From Bacteroidales bacterium (GTDB lineage: Bacteria > Bacteroidota > Bacteroidia > Bacteroidales > UBA932): a stretch of DNA of 64,000 nucleotides. This document shows, one piece after another, positions 45,012-55,200 of this stretch. Below the pieces are notes generated by a model that saw only the letters and a program-made list of their open reading frames with translations, ran no database searches and was not told the origin of the DNA. The first letter of the stretch is position 1. The number at the start of each line of letters is the position of its first letter. Both the position numbers and the translations under genes were made by a program. The stretch spans positions 1 to 64,000 of the forward strand of contig JAFQHE010000010.1 in the NCBI GenBank assembly GCA_017398125.1, written 5' to 3'.

Positions 45012-46631
45012 TTCAAATGGAACTTTCAGAGCTTTGTGAAGTTGTATGTCATTTCTTATGATTGACTCAATACTGCCCGGTGTATAGTAGAATTTCTGGA
45101 CAATCTCCTCCTCAACAAGGGGTTTGATTTCGCTTTTCTTAATTCGCAGCATCTCCTCTTTTGAGACCGACAACTTGCTGTTGAGGGCTTCAAACTCAGC
45201 TTTGTTCATCTCATACAAATCCTCTGTTTTAGCAGATTTTATCATCCTTTCAAGCTCAACCTGTGCGCCGCTGCGACTGTCGAACTTACGTGAGGCGGCA
45301 TATTGTACAAACTCCTCATACTCCTGGTCTGTGAGTTCAAACTCTCCGGCTGGAGCTATGGATTTGTTTGACGCGTAGTATTGTAAAGCATAATCATTTA
45401 CAATATCATTCATTACCAGTGACAATGCTATGCGGCTGTATTGTGGAGCTGCAATTGTTGAGTCCGGTGTGATACCACCTCCATCATATACGGTACGTCC
45501 TGTTTTGGTATGGAACGCCTTTTTCAATGAATCAGGAACTGTTCCTACGCTGCCGTCTGAGTTTCTGTTTGAATAGTCAATGGCCTGAACGCAACGTCCG
45601 CTTGGGGTATAGTATTTTGCGATTGTAAGTTTTACAAACCCGTCGTATCCTACGGAGCGCATTGACTGTACAAGACCCTTGCCAAATGTACGTGTTCCAA
45701 CAATGGTGCCTCTGTCAAGATCCTGAATGGCCCCTGCGACAATCTCGGATGATGATGCACTGCCTGAATTTACCATAACCATAAGAGGTATCAGTGTGTC
45801 AACAGGTTCATCCATAGTCCTGTACTCTGCATTTACAGCTGTATTACGCCCCTTTTGGGAGACAACAAGTGTCCCTTTGGGTACAAATAATGAGACTATC
45901 TTTATGGCTTCATCCATCAGACCGCCACCGTTGCTTCTCAAATCAAGTACAATTTTCTCTGCCCCTTCATTCTTGAGTGATATAAGGGCATTCTTAACAT
46001 CCTTTGAGCCGTTTACGGTGAAGCCGTCAAGTTTTATATAACCGATTTTCTCTCCATCGGTATACTTTTCATTCAGCAAACCGCTGAAGGAGATGTCTGG
46101 TATATGTATTCTCTCTCTTGTGATCGTATAATCCTTTATTTCGCCTCCGCGGGCCTTTTTTACAGTAAAGAGAACATCTGTGCCTGGCTGACCCTTCATT
46201 TTTGCACTGCACTGGTCTGCAGTAAGCGGGGTAACATCCTCTCCATTGATCTTGAGAATCACATCTCCTGGTTCGAGACCGAATTTTACGGCAGGAGATC
46301 CAAGGTATGGCTGGGAGATGATCACTCCAACAGTATCAACCTTCTTGATGATTGACCCAATTCCACCGTATGTGGCTGTTGTCATAAGTTCAAGTTCTTC
46401 ATCATCTTCTGCCGGTATATACTCTGTATATGGATCAAGAGACTCAAGCATGGCTGCTATGCCCGTATTTATAAGTTTTTGTGTATCAATGCTGTCAACA
46501 AATCCTACCCTCAGTTCATTAAGGATGTTGTATTGGGTTTCAAGAGATTGTGCTGTCTTGAAATCTTTGGACTGTGCGCACATGACAAACGGAAGTAGCA
46601 GTGCTGCAGCTAAAAAAATACCTCTTCTCAT
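45003..46631 (-). CDS. C-terminal processing peptidase (CtpA/Prc-type S41)
   Basis: Encodes 542 aa with a signal peptide (1-19, ending VMCAQS). A PDZ domain (SIIKKVDTVGVIISQPYLGS; PGDVILKINGEDV) is followed by the S41 catalytic domain with SGSASSSEIVAG (Ser) and TRTFGKGLVQ (Lys). A helical C-terminal part follows. It is a periplasmic serine protease that trims or degrades envelope proteins. It has a good promoter that overlaps the divergent rdgB promoter. Confidence 0.93.
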   Translation of the reverse strand: MRRGIFLAAALLLPFVMCAQSKDFKTAQSLETQYNILNELRVGFVDSIDTQKLINTGIAAMLESLDPYTEYIPAEDDEELELMTTATYGGIGSIIKKVDTVGVIISQPYLGSPAVKFGLEPGDVILKINGEDVTPLTADQCSAKMKGQPGTDVLFTVKKARGGEIKDYTITRERIHIPDISFSGLLNEKYTDGEKIGYIKLDGFTVNGSKDVKNALISLKNEGAEKIVLDLRSNGGGLMDEAIKIVSLFVPKGTLVVSQKGRNTAVNAEYRTMDEPVDTLIPLMVMVNSGSASSSEIVAGAIQDLDRGTIVGTRTFGKGLVQSMRSVGYDGFVKLTIAKYYTPSGRCVQAIDYSNRNSDGSVGTVPDSLKKAFHTKTGRTVYDGGGITPDSTIAAPQYSRIALSLVMNDIVNDYALQYYASNKSIAPAGEFELTDQEYEEFVQYAASRKFDSRSGAQVELERMIKSAKTEDLYEMNKAEFEALNSKLSVSKEEMLRIKKSEIKPLVEEEIVQKFYYTPGSIESIIRNDIQLHKALKVPFELK

Positions 46632-46657
46632 ATTCTTTCCTATGTTTAATAACTTTA

Positions 46658-46688
46658 CAAAAGTAAACTTTTACTACCTTTGGTGCAA
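46658..46688 (-). promoter_or_regulatory. Promoter of the S41 peptidase gene
   Basis: On the minus strand ATTG, 20 bp, then TACTTTTG (46658-46665), close to the -33/-7 consensus, 26 bases before the ATG. Confidence 0.6.
46675..46682 (+). promoter_or_regulatory. Promoter -7 element of rdgB-recO
   Basis: TACCTTTG, full -7 match, 21 bases before the rdgB ATG at 46704. It overlaps the divergent S41 promoter, so the two may compete. Confidence 0.6.
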
Positions 46689-46703
46689 TTAAAATCATAT
46701 TGT

Positions 46704-47285
46704 ATGGAGATAATTTTTGCTACAGGCAATGCACATAAGGTAGTTGAGGCGCAAAAGGCGCTTGGCGATAATGTAACATTAATTATGCCAAAAGATCTTG
46801 GCATAACAGAAGATATACCAGAAACCGGCAATACCTTGGAGGCCAATGCTATCCAAAAGTGCCAATATTTGTGGAACAAACTTCACAGGGCCTGTTTTGC
46901 AGATGATACAGGTCTTGAGGTCGAGGCTCTTGATGGAGCACCCGGTGTGCATACCGCCAGATATGCCGGTGAGAGCAAGGATCCGTCGGCCAATATGGAT
47001 AAGCTTCTTAAAGAGTTGTGCGGTAAGGAGAACCGCAGGGCACGTTTCAGAACAGCTGTAGCCTATATAGATCAAAACGGTACACAGCATCTGTTTGAAG
47101 GCGTCTTGAATGGAGAGATAGCCCACAGCAAGAGCGGCTCGGAGGGCTTTGGCTATGACCCTGTATTTGTTCCCGACGGTTATGCAGGCAAGACTCTTGC
47201 GGAGGTTTCGCTCGAGCAGAAGAATGCGATTTCGCACAGGGGAAGGGCGATGCGTGCCCTTATGGAGTTCCTACAAAAATCCTAA
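46704..47285 (+). CDS. rdgB: XTP/dITP diphosphatase (RdgB/HAM1)
   Basis: Encodes 193 aa from the ATG at 46704 (MEIIFATGNAHKVVE). Removes deaminated purine nucleotides from the pool. Motifs: ATGNAHK at the start, ADDTGLEVEALDGAPGVHTA, the FGYDPVFVP loop and C-terminal ISHRGRAM. Followed by recO after three bases, clearly one operon. Confidence 0.95.
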   Translation: MEIIFATGNAHKVVEAQKALGDNVTLIMPKDLGITEDIPETGNTLEANAIQKCQYLWNKLHRACFADDTGLEVEALDGAPGVHTARYAGESKDPSANMDKLLKELCGKENRRARFRTAVAYIDQNGTQHLFEGVLNGEIAHSKSGSEGFGYDPVFVPDGYAGKTLAEVSLEQKNAISHRGRAMRALMEFLQKS

Positions 47286-47288
47286 GTC

Positions 47289-48041
47289 ATGCTTACAAAG
47301 TCGCAGGTTATAGTGCTACATACGATAAAGCATGGAGACAATGGACTTGTGTTGCAATGTTACTCCAATACAGTTGGCCGTACGGCTCTCTATATTCGTG
47401 TTTCAGCAAAGAATAAAGTAACATTGTCAAACCTGCACAGACTTAATATATTGGACGTAGTTACCTATAATGGCGGAGCATCAATGCCATCTGTCAGGGA
47501 GATGACGCCGGTATTGAGACTGGAGTCACTGAGAACAAATATTTTCAAGAATACGATAGCCATTTTTCTGAGCGAACTGCTTGTCAAATGCATAAGGGAG
47601 AGTGAGGCAAACATGCAGCTATACAATTTTCTCGTCTCCTCAATAAGTGTATTGGAGCATCTTGATGCAGGAACTGCCAATTTCCATATCCACTTCATGA
47701 CCCATCTTACAAAGATGATGGGATTCATGCCAACAGACAATTATTCAGACGAGACACCTCTCTTTGATTTGGAGAGTGCGCTTTTCCGTGAGCCTCTCTT
47801 TACCTATGACAAACGTGCTGGAACTTTGCAGGAGATTGCACAGGAGAGGTTTTTTTCAATTCAGGAATCAATGTTGCTTCACACACTGTTGAACACACGT
47901 GCCATTGAAATTGTAAATATAAAATGTAGCGGTGACTTGAGGCTCTCGTATGCAAAGCAGATGATAAAATACCTCTCCCATCACTTGGGTAGCGCATTTG
48001 AGATAAAATCTCTTGATGTTTTGCACGAAGTATTCAATTGA
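47289..48041 (+). CDS. recO: DNA repair protein RecO
   Basis: Encodes 250 aa. Loads RecA with RecR on gapped DNA. N-terminal OB fold (SQVIVLHTIKHGDNGLVLQC), helical middle (FLSELLVKCIRESEAN). The zinc-binding Cys cluster seen in many RecO proteins is absent, as in other Bacteroidota. Spaced three bases from rdgB. Confidence 0.9.
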   Translation: MLTKSQVIVLHTIKHGDNGLVLQCYSNTVGRTALYIRVSAKNKVTLSNLHRLNILDVVTYNGGASMPSVREMTPVLRLESLRTNIFKNTIAIFLSELLVKCIRESEANMQLYNFLVSSISVLEHLDAGTANFHIHFMTHLTKMMGFMPTDNYSDETPLFDLESALFREPLFTYDKRAGTLQEIAQERFFSIQESMLLHTLLNTRAIEIVNIKCSGDLRLSYAKQMIKYLSHHLGSAFEIKSLDVLHEVFN

Positions 48042-48094
48042 ATGACTAACTTTGTAGCTATTGAATCCTGGTTTTACATACATAATTTTGTATC

Positions 48095-49666
48095 ATGTCT
48101 CTAATAAACAATATATTTACACGTTTCAATAAGGAACTTATTGAAGAGATAGAAATGAGCCACTTGTGCCCTGTAGATTATCAGATTGATTGGTTCAACA
48201 GACTGACTTGGGCAGGTTCGGATACCGCTTTTGGCAAAGAGCATAATTTCAGTTCAATTTGTGTTGCTGGAGCTGGAATTGACTCGGCTTTGAGTACAAA
48301 GGGATTCAATCACAGATTAAAGGCATTCCAGCATGAAGTGCCAATTAGGTGCTACGATGATTTTGTTCCGTATATAGAGAGGGTTAGAAAAGGCGAAGAT
48401 TATGTATTGTGGAACCAGAAGGTCCAGTGGTTCGCAAGGTCAAGTGGAACCAGTTCAGACAGGAGCAAATATATTCCAATTACGCCGGATTCATTAAAAA
48501 TTAACCATTATGGAGGATTCACTCGCATGCTCTCGTGGTATGTGGCGCAAAATCCTAAAAGCCATATATTTAAAGGGAAGGCACTTACTGTTGGAGGAAG
48601 TGTGCAGCCCGATGAGATGGGGAGCGGTGGCACAATGTACGGAGACCTTTCGGCAGTCCTGTTGATGAACTCGCCATTTCTGGCAGAGATTTTCAGGGCT
48701 CCTGAAAAGGATATTGCACTTATGTCCAATTTCTCTGAGAAGGTTGAGATGATATGCCGGGAGTGCAGTTCGCAGAACATTACAAATTTCAGCGGAGTTC
48801 CAAGCTGGAATCTTATCCTTCTTCAAAGAGTACTTGAATATACCGGAAAGAGCAATATCAGGGAGGTATGGCCGTCAATGGAGCTGTTTATGCACGGAGG
48901 AATAGGGTTTGAACCATATAGGGAGACATTCAATAGGATAATTCCGGGAGATGGTATGCACTATCTTGAAAATTACAATGCATCAGAGGGCTATTTTGCA
49001 TTTCAGGATGACCTTGACAAAAAATCGATGTTGCTCACTGTCAACAATGGTGTCTTCTACGAATTTATACCAATGCCAATGCTTGATGATGTCTTGAGTG
49101 GAAAAGTAAGGGAGATACCGACATTGGCAGATGTCCAGACCGGGGTCAACTATGCAATTGTGATTACAACCTGTGGAGGATTGTGGCGTTACCTGATTGG
49201 TGATTGTGTGCAGTTTGAATCATTATATCCGCACAGAATAAAAATTACAGGACGCACGCAGCTATACATAAATGCCTTTGGCGAGGAGTTGATGATATCC
49301 AATGCCGAGAATGCCCTGGCCCAGACATGTGCGGATTGTGGGTGTGTTGTGTCGGAGTTCACCGTAGCACCCGTCTTTATGGAGCTGGGCAGGAAAGGTT
49401 ATCACAAGTGGGCAATAGAATTCTCAAATCCTCCAAAGGATATGGAGTTCTTTACCAACCTTCTCGACAGGAATGTAGCCCATTTCAACTCTGACTATGC
49501 TGCCAAACGTCTGGGCAGTGCGACTATGGAGCGTCTGGAGGTGATTACATTGCCTCATGGAACATTCTATAAATGGATGGAGAGCCGTGGCAAGTCTGGA
49601 GGGCAGAATAAAGTCCCAAGACTACATGGAAATCTCAAGTTTATAGATGAGCTGACTGCTTTGTAG
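48095..49666 (+). CDS. GH3 auxin-responsive promoter family protein (acyl-adenylate fold)
   Basis: Encodes 523 aa with the GH3 layout: ATP loop WFARSSGTSSDRSKYIPIT (about 108-126), GFEPYRETF, YNASEGYFAFQ and a C-terminal domain (FGEELMISNAENAL; HKWAIEF). Plant GH3 enzymes join amino acids to hormones. Bacterial members are common in Bacteroidota; I know no substrate for them. It follows recO by 53 bp. Confidence 0.9.
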   Translation: MSLINNIFTRFNKELIEEIEMSHLCPVDYQIDWFNRLTWAGSDTAFGKEHNFSSICVAGAGIDSALSTKGFNHRLKAFQHEVPIRCYDDFVPYIERVRKGEDYVLWNQKVQWFARSSGTSSDRSKYIPITPDSLKINHYGGFTRMLSWYVAQNPKSHIFKGKALTVGGSVQPDEMGSGGTMYGDLSAVLLMNSPFLAEIFRAPEKDIALMSNFSEKVEMICRECSSQNITNFSGVPSWNLILLQRVLEYTGKSNIREVWPSMELFMHGGIGFEPYRETFNRIIPGDGMHYLENYNASEGYFAFQDDLDKKSMLLTVNNGVFYEFIPMPMLDDVLSGKVREIPTLADVQTGVNYAIVITTCGGLWRYLIGDCVQFESLYPHRIKITGRTQLYINAFGEELMISNAENALAQTCADCGCVVSEFTVAPVFMELGRKGYHKWAIEFSNPPKDMEFFTNLLDRNVAHFNSDYAAKRLGSATMERLEVITLPHGTFYKWMESRGKSGGQNKVPRLHGNLKFIDELTAL

Positions 49667-49683
49667 AGAATATTTGCCTGTTC

Positions 49684-49905
49684 TCAAGGAACAGGATCAT
49701 AACCGCTTCCTCCCCATGGATGACAGCGGAGAATACGGCGTACAGTAAGGTAGAGCCCTTTGATTGGGCTATGTTTGCGAAGTGCCTCAATGGCATACTG
49801 TGAGCATGTTGGTGTAAATCTGCATGTAGGCGGTTTCAGTGGTGATATGCAGATCTGATAGAAGCGTACAAGAAGCAGTAACGGAAAGCTAGCACTCCTT
49901 TTCAA
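49684..49905 (-). CDS. yidD: Membrane protein insertion factor YidD
   Basis: Encodes 73 aa from a TTG at 49905 ([16 protein letters not shown]), matching the usual 73-residue length. The longer frame to 49950 would overlap rnpA by 62 bases. Family signature: [20 protein letters not shown] and [16 protein letters not shown]. It supports YidC-dependent insertion at the inner membrane. It overlaps the rnpA end by 17 bases. Confidence 0.93.
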   Translation of the reverse strand: MKRSASFPLLLLVRFYQICISPLKPPTCRFTPTCSQYAIEALRKHSPIKGLYLTVRRILRCHPWGGSGYDPVP

Positions 49906-50284
49906 CAGCTTTAGAAATTTTTCCCAATATATCTCTGATTTTTGTCTCAATGTATGTGTATTCCAGAATGTCTTTGCTTACATATACAAACATGATATTT
50001 GCCCTGGCTCCTTCAGGCAAATGCATAAGATCTTTATTCTTTCTGTAGCCCTCTCTTGTTCTGCGTTTGAGAAGATTTCTGTGTACTGCCCTTTTAAAAT
50101 TCTTTTTGGGTACAGATACAAGTATCTTATTGCAACAGTGGCAGCTGTTGTCATCACTCTTGTCATCAAATGTGAGGTAGGAGACTCTGAAAGGATAGTG
50201 AAAGAGGACCTGGCCATCTTTTACAAGGGCATTGATCTCCTTTAGGGAGCAAATTCTTTCTTGTTTTGTAAAAGTCTGTGCCAT
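49889..50284 (-). CDS. rnpA: Ribonuclease P protein component
   Basis: Encodes 131 aa. The protein subunit of RNase P, which trims tRNA 5' ends. The N-terminus ([17 protein letters not shown]) and RNA-binding motif ([19 protein letters not shown], about 75-93) are intact. The CHCC insert (about 48-51) is unusual. It is in the minus-strand operon ending with yidD. Confidence 0.95.
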   Translation of the reverse strand: MAQTFTKQERICSLKEINALVKDGQVLFHYPFRVSYLTFDDKSDDNSCHCCNKILVSVPKKNFKRAVHRNLLKRRTREGYRKNKDLMHLPEGARANIMFVYVSKDILEYTYIETKIRDILGKISKAVEKEC

Positions 50285-50308
50285 AGGCCTCCTTGTCTCT
50301 CCGTAAAC

Positions 50309-51046
50309 CTACTTCTTGTCGAAGAAGAGGGTTAGCGCCTTGGCAATAGAAGGTGCCTCTGGGGTTGGCGCTGTAATTGTTGTGTTAAGTTTGGCAGCTT
50401 TCATCGCTTTGGCTGTAGCCGGACCAAATGTGGCAAACATGAGGTCTTTCTGCTCAAACTCAGGGAAATTCTCCTGCAAAGAGTTTATGTCGGATGGACT
50501 ATAGAATACAAGCATCTGATATTTTGCAAGATCAAGTTCCGACAAATCACTGTTGATAGTCTTGATGAATACTGCAGATTCATGTTTGAGTTTGGCCTTT
50601 ACAAACAGTTTGTGAAGATCAGCCTTGTTGGAATCTGCTGTGGCAAGGAGAAAATTCTCATCCTTGTGTTTGGTGCCGATGCTGTCAACTATTGAAGCTG
50701 CGGTTCCGTTGCCAAAAAATATTTTTCTCTTCCTGTAAACAATATGTTTCTGAAGGTATAATGCAATCGCCTCAGAAACGCAGAAGTACTTCATTGTTTC
50801 AGGAACGGTAATCCTCAACTCCTCGCACAAACGGAAGAAAGCATCAATTGTGGTTCTTGCTGTAAAGACAATTGCCGTATAGTCAAGGATGTTTATCTTT
50901 TGAGCTCTGAATTCTTTAGCTGTCAGGGGTTCAACTCTAAAAAACGGATGAAAATCAATATTTACACCGTATTTTGCAATAATCTCTGAATACGGCGACG
51001 AATTCTGAGGTGCCGGTTGAGAGATTAAAATATTTGTAACTTTCAT
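50309..51046 (-). CDS. hemD: Uroporphyrinogen-III synthase
   Basis: Encodes 245 aa. Closes and inverts ring D in tetrapyrrole synthesis. Family features are weak in sequence, but the two-domain pattern is visible (ILISQPAPQNSSPYSEIIAK; AIVFTARTTIDAFFRL; VFYSPSDINSLQENF; FATFGPATAKAMKAAKL). It starts two bases after the DUF4271 stop. The context (DUF4271-hemD-rnpA-yidD) is standard in Bacteroidales. Confidence 0.9.
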   Translation of the reverse strand: MKVTNILISQPAPQNSSPYSEIIAKYGVNIDFHPFFRVEPLTAKEFRAQKINILDYTAIVFTARTTIDAFFRLCEELRITVPETMKYFCVSEAIALYLQKHIVYRKRKIFFGNGTAASIVDSIGTKHKDENFLLATADSNKADLHKLFVKAKLKHESAVFIKTINSDLSELDLAKYQMLVFYSPSDINSLQENFPEFEQKDLMFATFGPATAKAMKAAKLNTTITAPTPEAPSIAKALTLFFDKK

Positions 51047-51047
51047 A

Positions 51048-51815
51048 TTATGAGAGTATTAAATGCGCTAAAACCGCTTGCGGTAAAATTTCGAGGGTGC
51101 AAAGATACAAAATCAAAAAAAAATGTGAAAATCCATTTGAAATTATTATTTGACTGCAGCGGATATAATAGAGCAGATTGGTCAGAAAGACGGTTGTCAG
51201 AATGGAAATGGCAACATGTCTGAAAGTTATGGATTCAAATGCAACCAATGCAAGAAAACTTATTATGATGAGGCTTATCATGATTATGCAATAGGTGCTG
51301 TAGAACCTGTTGAGCATTTTGAAGAGGGAGGCCCTGTTTACCCAATCCATAATATTTGCAGCAATTGCCCTGAACAGAAGGTAGAGCGACAATGTACCAA
51401 AGGCAAAAAGGAAATTTATGCCGGTTGAGAAGCTGTTCTCCACTATTGCGTGGTTGGCATTATAGTTTGAGAACATGAAGGCCAGGATTATTGCAAGAAA
51501 CGTGATTGTAATGTTCCTGCTGTTCTGCAGATGGTTCTGCTGCTCTATTTCAATCACTCTTTTTGCATTGAATATAGATTTTGCAGAGAGAATGAGTCCC
51601 TCCGCTATGCGCATGAATGTAACTGTAAAGAGGGATAGTATTATAACTACTATAATCAGGTTTGATATATTGTCAACAAGCGACAACGGAGTTGAACTTG
51701 CCTGTCCGGCAAATTCTTCCACTGCAATATAGCTGTCGGGCCACGCCTGGGATACAGGCAGGCTGGCAACTTTGGTGCAACTTGTTGTATCAATGCTAAT
51801 TACCGCGTTTGGCAT
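51048..51815 (-). CDS. DUF4271 membrane protein
   Basis: Encodes 255 aa. A soluble N-terminus (about 1-45) then about seven predicted helices (IIVVIILSLFTVTF; ITITFLAIILAFMF; FLILYLCTLEILPQAVL). Family role unknown; members are found only in Bacteroidota beside hemD. It overlaps the upstream factor gene by 20 bases. A TATCTTTG element lies within its 3' end (about 51100), possibly an internal promoter for hemD. Confidence 0.88.
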   Translation of the reverse strand: MPNAVISIDTTSCTKVASLPVSQAWPDSYIAVEEFAGQASSTPLSLVDNISNLIIVVIILSLFTVTFMRIAEGLILSAKSIFNAKRVIEIEQQNHLQNSRNITITFLAIILAFMFSNYNANHAIVENSFSTGINFLFAFGTLSLYLLFRAIAANIMDWVNRASLFKMLNRFYSTYCIIMISLIIISFLALVAFESITFRHVAISILTTVFLTNLLYYIRCSQIIISNGFSHFFLILYLCTLEILPQAVLAHLILS

Positions 51816-52143
51816 TATATCCTGCTGTTACAAGGTAGTCCACAACTTTATCACGCATGTCGCCCTGGATAAGGATGGCTCCATCTTTGGCAGATCCGCC
51901 TGTCCCGCATTTTGTCTTGAGCTTTTTGCATAGCTCTTCAAGCTCTTCCTGCGGCCCGACAAATCCGTCGACAAGGGTTACCTGTTTGCCCGCCCTCTTT
52001 TTGCGGTCTATTGTTACAATAAGCTTCTGTTTGTGTGGGGGCAGCAGCTCAATCTCAGGCTGCTCGTCATCTGTGGAGTAGTTGAAGTCGGGGTTGGTAG
52101 AGAATACCACACCAAGTCTGCTTTTCCAATCGTTGTTAGCCAT
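51796..52143 (-). CDS. SUI1/eIF1-type translation factor (YciH-like)
   Basis: Encodes 115 aa. A disordered N-terminus, then the SUI1 domain (LIVTIDRKKRAGKQVTLVDG; LKTKCGTGGSAKDGAILIQG; VVDYLVTAGYNAKR). In E. coli YciH restrains unusual translation initiation. First gene of the DUF4271-hemD-rnpA-yidD unit, overlapping the next gene by 20 bases. Confidence 0.94.
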   Translation of the reverse strand: MANNDWKSRLGVVFSTNPDFNYSTDDEQPEIELLPPHKQKLIVTIDRKKRAGKQVTLVDGFVGPQEELEELCKKLKTKCGTGGSAKDGAILIQGDMRDKVVDYLVTAGYNAKRGN

Positions 52144-52167
52144 AACTATTTAGCACAAAATTTGCTG

Positions 52168-52175
52168 CAAAGGTA
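52168..52175 (-). promoter_or_regulatory. Promoter -7 element of the SUI1-DUF4271-hemD-rnpA-yidD operon
   Basis: The minus strand reads TACCTTTG, matching TAnnTTTG, 24 bases before the ATG. The -33 region is poor. Confidence 0.55.
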
Positions 52176-52195
52176 ATTATAAAAAAGTAAAATGT

Positions 52196-52203
52196 TATAT
52201 TTG
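52196..52203 (+). promoter_or_regulatory. Promoter -7 element of the DUF2723 gene
   Basis: TATATTTG, matching TAnnTTTG, 50 bases before the ATG at 52254; divergent from the SUI1 promoter. Confidence 0.5.
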
Positions 52204-52253
52204 CCGTTTAATATGGATAACATCTCTAATCAGAAACAAAATTTATCATAAAT

Positions 52254-55200
52254 ATGGAGTTAACAAAGTTCAAGAGGATAAACAATATTATAGCCATAGC
52301 GGTACTGTTTATTGCATCCTTTACCTATTTGTCAACCATTGAGCCCACTGTAAGTTTTTGGGACTGTGGTGAGTTTATTGCGTCATCATATAAACTTGAG
52401 GTCGGCCACCCGCCGGGAAACCCGGTTTTCCAGCTTATAGCACGTTTCTTTACCCTCTTTGGTGACAATACAAAGGCTGCAATGCTCGTCAATGCAATGA
52501 GTGCGTTGTGCTCTGCCTTCACAATTTTCTTCCTCTACCTGACAATTGTCCATCTTGGAAGGAGAATCATCGAGAAGGCGGGAAAAAGTCTGGATTTGGG
52601 AAATTCAATTGCAGTTTTTGGCGCCGGTGCAGTCGGCTCATTGGCATATTGCTGGTCTGATACATTCTGGTTCTCTGCTGTTGAGGCTGAGGTTTATGCA
52701 ATGTCATCACTCTTTACTGCCGTAGTTTTTTGGGCTATGCTAAAATGGGAAGAGGAGGCCGACAAACCATTTGCAAACAGGTGGATTGTGCTCATAGCCT
52801 TCCTTATGGGTGTCTCAATAGGTGTGCACCTGTTGAACCTGCTTACAATTCCGGCACTTGTATTCATTTACTATTATAAGAAGTATGAAGTTACCAGAAA
52901 GAGAACATTTTGGGTGTTGGCTCTGTCGGGAGTGATATTGGCGGTAATATTGTATGGAATCATTCCTTATGTTCCAAAGATGGCTGCTTATGTTGACCTC
53001 TTCTTTGTAAATGTTTTGGGATTGACCTACAACATAGGTGCTACCCTATTTGTTCTTGCACTTATAGCTGCATGTTTCTGGGGCATCTACTATACATACA
53101 GGAAGCACAAGATTCTGTTGAATACAATACTGCTTTGTATAACAGTGATAATAATAGGTTATACATCATTTGCAGTGGTGGTCATAAGGTCATCGGTTGA
53201 TACACCAACCAATGAGAACCAGCCTGACAACCCTTTCAATCTTGTGCGCTATCTTGGCCGTGAGCAGTATGGAAGCAACCCTCTTGTTTATGGTGAGACA
53301 TTTGCGGCAGTTTTGAAGGATATCAAGACTCCTGAATACTATAATGTGCATAACGGCAAGTATGTAAAGGTCAGCGGTCCTGCTGTACCTGTATACTCTT
53401 CTGATTCAAAAATGCTCTTCCCAAGAATGTACACATCTGGTGCGGGAGATTCGTATGTTCCTTTCTATGAGATGTATACAGAAGGTAAAGGCCGTAACAT
53501 AGGTGGCAAGCACAGAAAACCTTCATTTGGAGCCAACCTCAAATATTTTTGGGATTATCAGGTAGATTTCATGTATTTGAGATATTTCATGTGGAACTTT
53601 GCCGGCCGTCAGAATGATCTGCAGCCAAGCTATCCGGGTGAGATGTTCAAGGGCAACTGGGAGAGCGGAATCAAATTCATTGATCAGATCAGATTGGGTG
53701 ACCAGAGTGAGGGCCCCGATTATATAGTGGACAGCAAGGCTCGTAACCACTTCTATTTCCTTCCATTGATTCTTGGCCTTATAGGACTCTTCTACCAATT
53801 GAGGAGAGACCAGAAAAACTGGATGGTTACGATGTTGCTTTTCGTGCTTACAGGTATTGCCATTGTGGTCTATCTGAACCAGCCACCAATGCAGCCAAGG
53901 GAGCGTGATTATGCGTATGCCGGCTCCTTCTATACATTTGCCATCTGGATTGGTCTGGGTGTAATGTGGATTGCAGAACTTTTGAGAAAGATCTCCTCTC
54001 CTGCAGCAGCATCTGCGGTTGCCTCAATCATAGGTATTCTGATTCCGTTGCAAATGGTATCGCAGACATGGGATGACCATGACAGAAGCGGCAGATATTT
54101 CGTAAGGGATATGGGATATAACTATCTGGCACCTCTTGGCAAGAATGCCATGATAATCACTCATGGAGATAACGATACATTCCCATTATGGTATGCTCAG
54201 GAGGTTGAAGGCACAAGAACAGATGTGAGAATTGTAAACACATCTCTTCTTGGTACAGACTGGTATATTGATCAGATGAAGCTCAAAATGTATGAGTCTG
54301 ACCCTCTTCCTGTTACAATCGACAAGTCGCAGTACTTCTTTGGCACAAATGACTTTGTGCAGATTTATGAGCGTTTTAACAGACCTATTTTGGCCAAAGA
54401 GGCGATAGATATATTCAAGAATCCAAAGATAAGGATTGCAATGTCTGACGGTAAGGATCATGATTACCTCCCTGCAAGGAAACTGATTATTCCGGTGAAC
54501 AAGGAGAATGTCATAAAGAACGGTATTGTAGCGGAAAAGGATTACGGTAAAATTCTTGATTCGCTTGTTCTTGAGATTCCTGAGGGTAAAGGCTCCCTTG
54601 ACAAGGTGGAGCTTATCATACTTGATATTCTTGCCCATTACAATTGGGACAGACCTATCTATATGGCCCAGAGAGGCGGTGATCTTCAGATCGGTTTGAA
54701 GGATTATCTTCAGTACGACGGTTTTGTTTACAAATTTGTGCCTATAAAGAGTGCCACAGGACGTGAAAACGGCAATCTTGACCAGGTGGATGAAGATGAA
54801 ATGTACAACAGGGTGATGAATGTTTACAAATGGGATAACTTCAAGGATACCACCCTCAATATAGACTATCAGCATCTGTTGACTTTCAATAGTCTTGTTT
54901 CACCGAGAGACATTATGGTACAGACTGCGAAGGCCCTTTATACAAGAGGAAAAGAGGAGAAGGCTGTTGAGGTGCTTGACAGAATGCAGGAGCTTATACC
55001 GGCTGCAACGCTTCCGTTGAACAACTCAATAATCTCAGGTTTGAATGACAAGGCGGTGCTTGATGCGATAAGTGTTTATTGTGCTGCAGGAGAGAAGAAA
55101 AAGGCCTACAAACTTGCCGATGAGTTTGCGGCGGAGACACTGAAGGCCATTGACCTTTTTGCCAAACCTTATGCCGACGGATATTTGTCGTATGAGTATA

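Noticed and set aside
49684..50284. oriC/dnaA neighbourhood suggested by rnpA-yidD
   Set aside because: rpmH, dnaA and dnaN are absent; in Bacteroidales these two genes travel with hemD and DUF4271.
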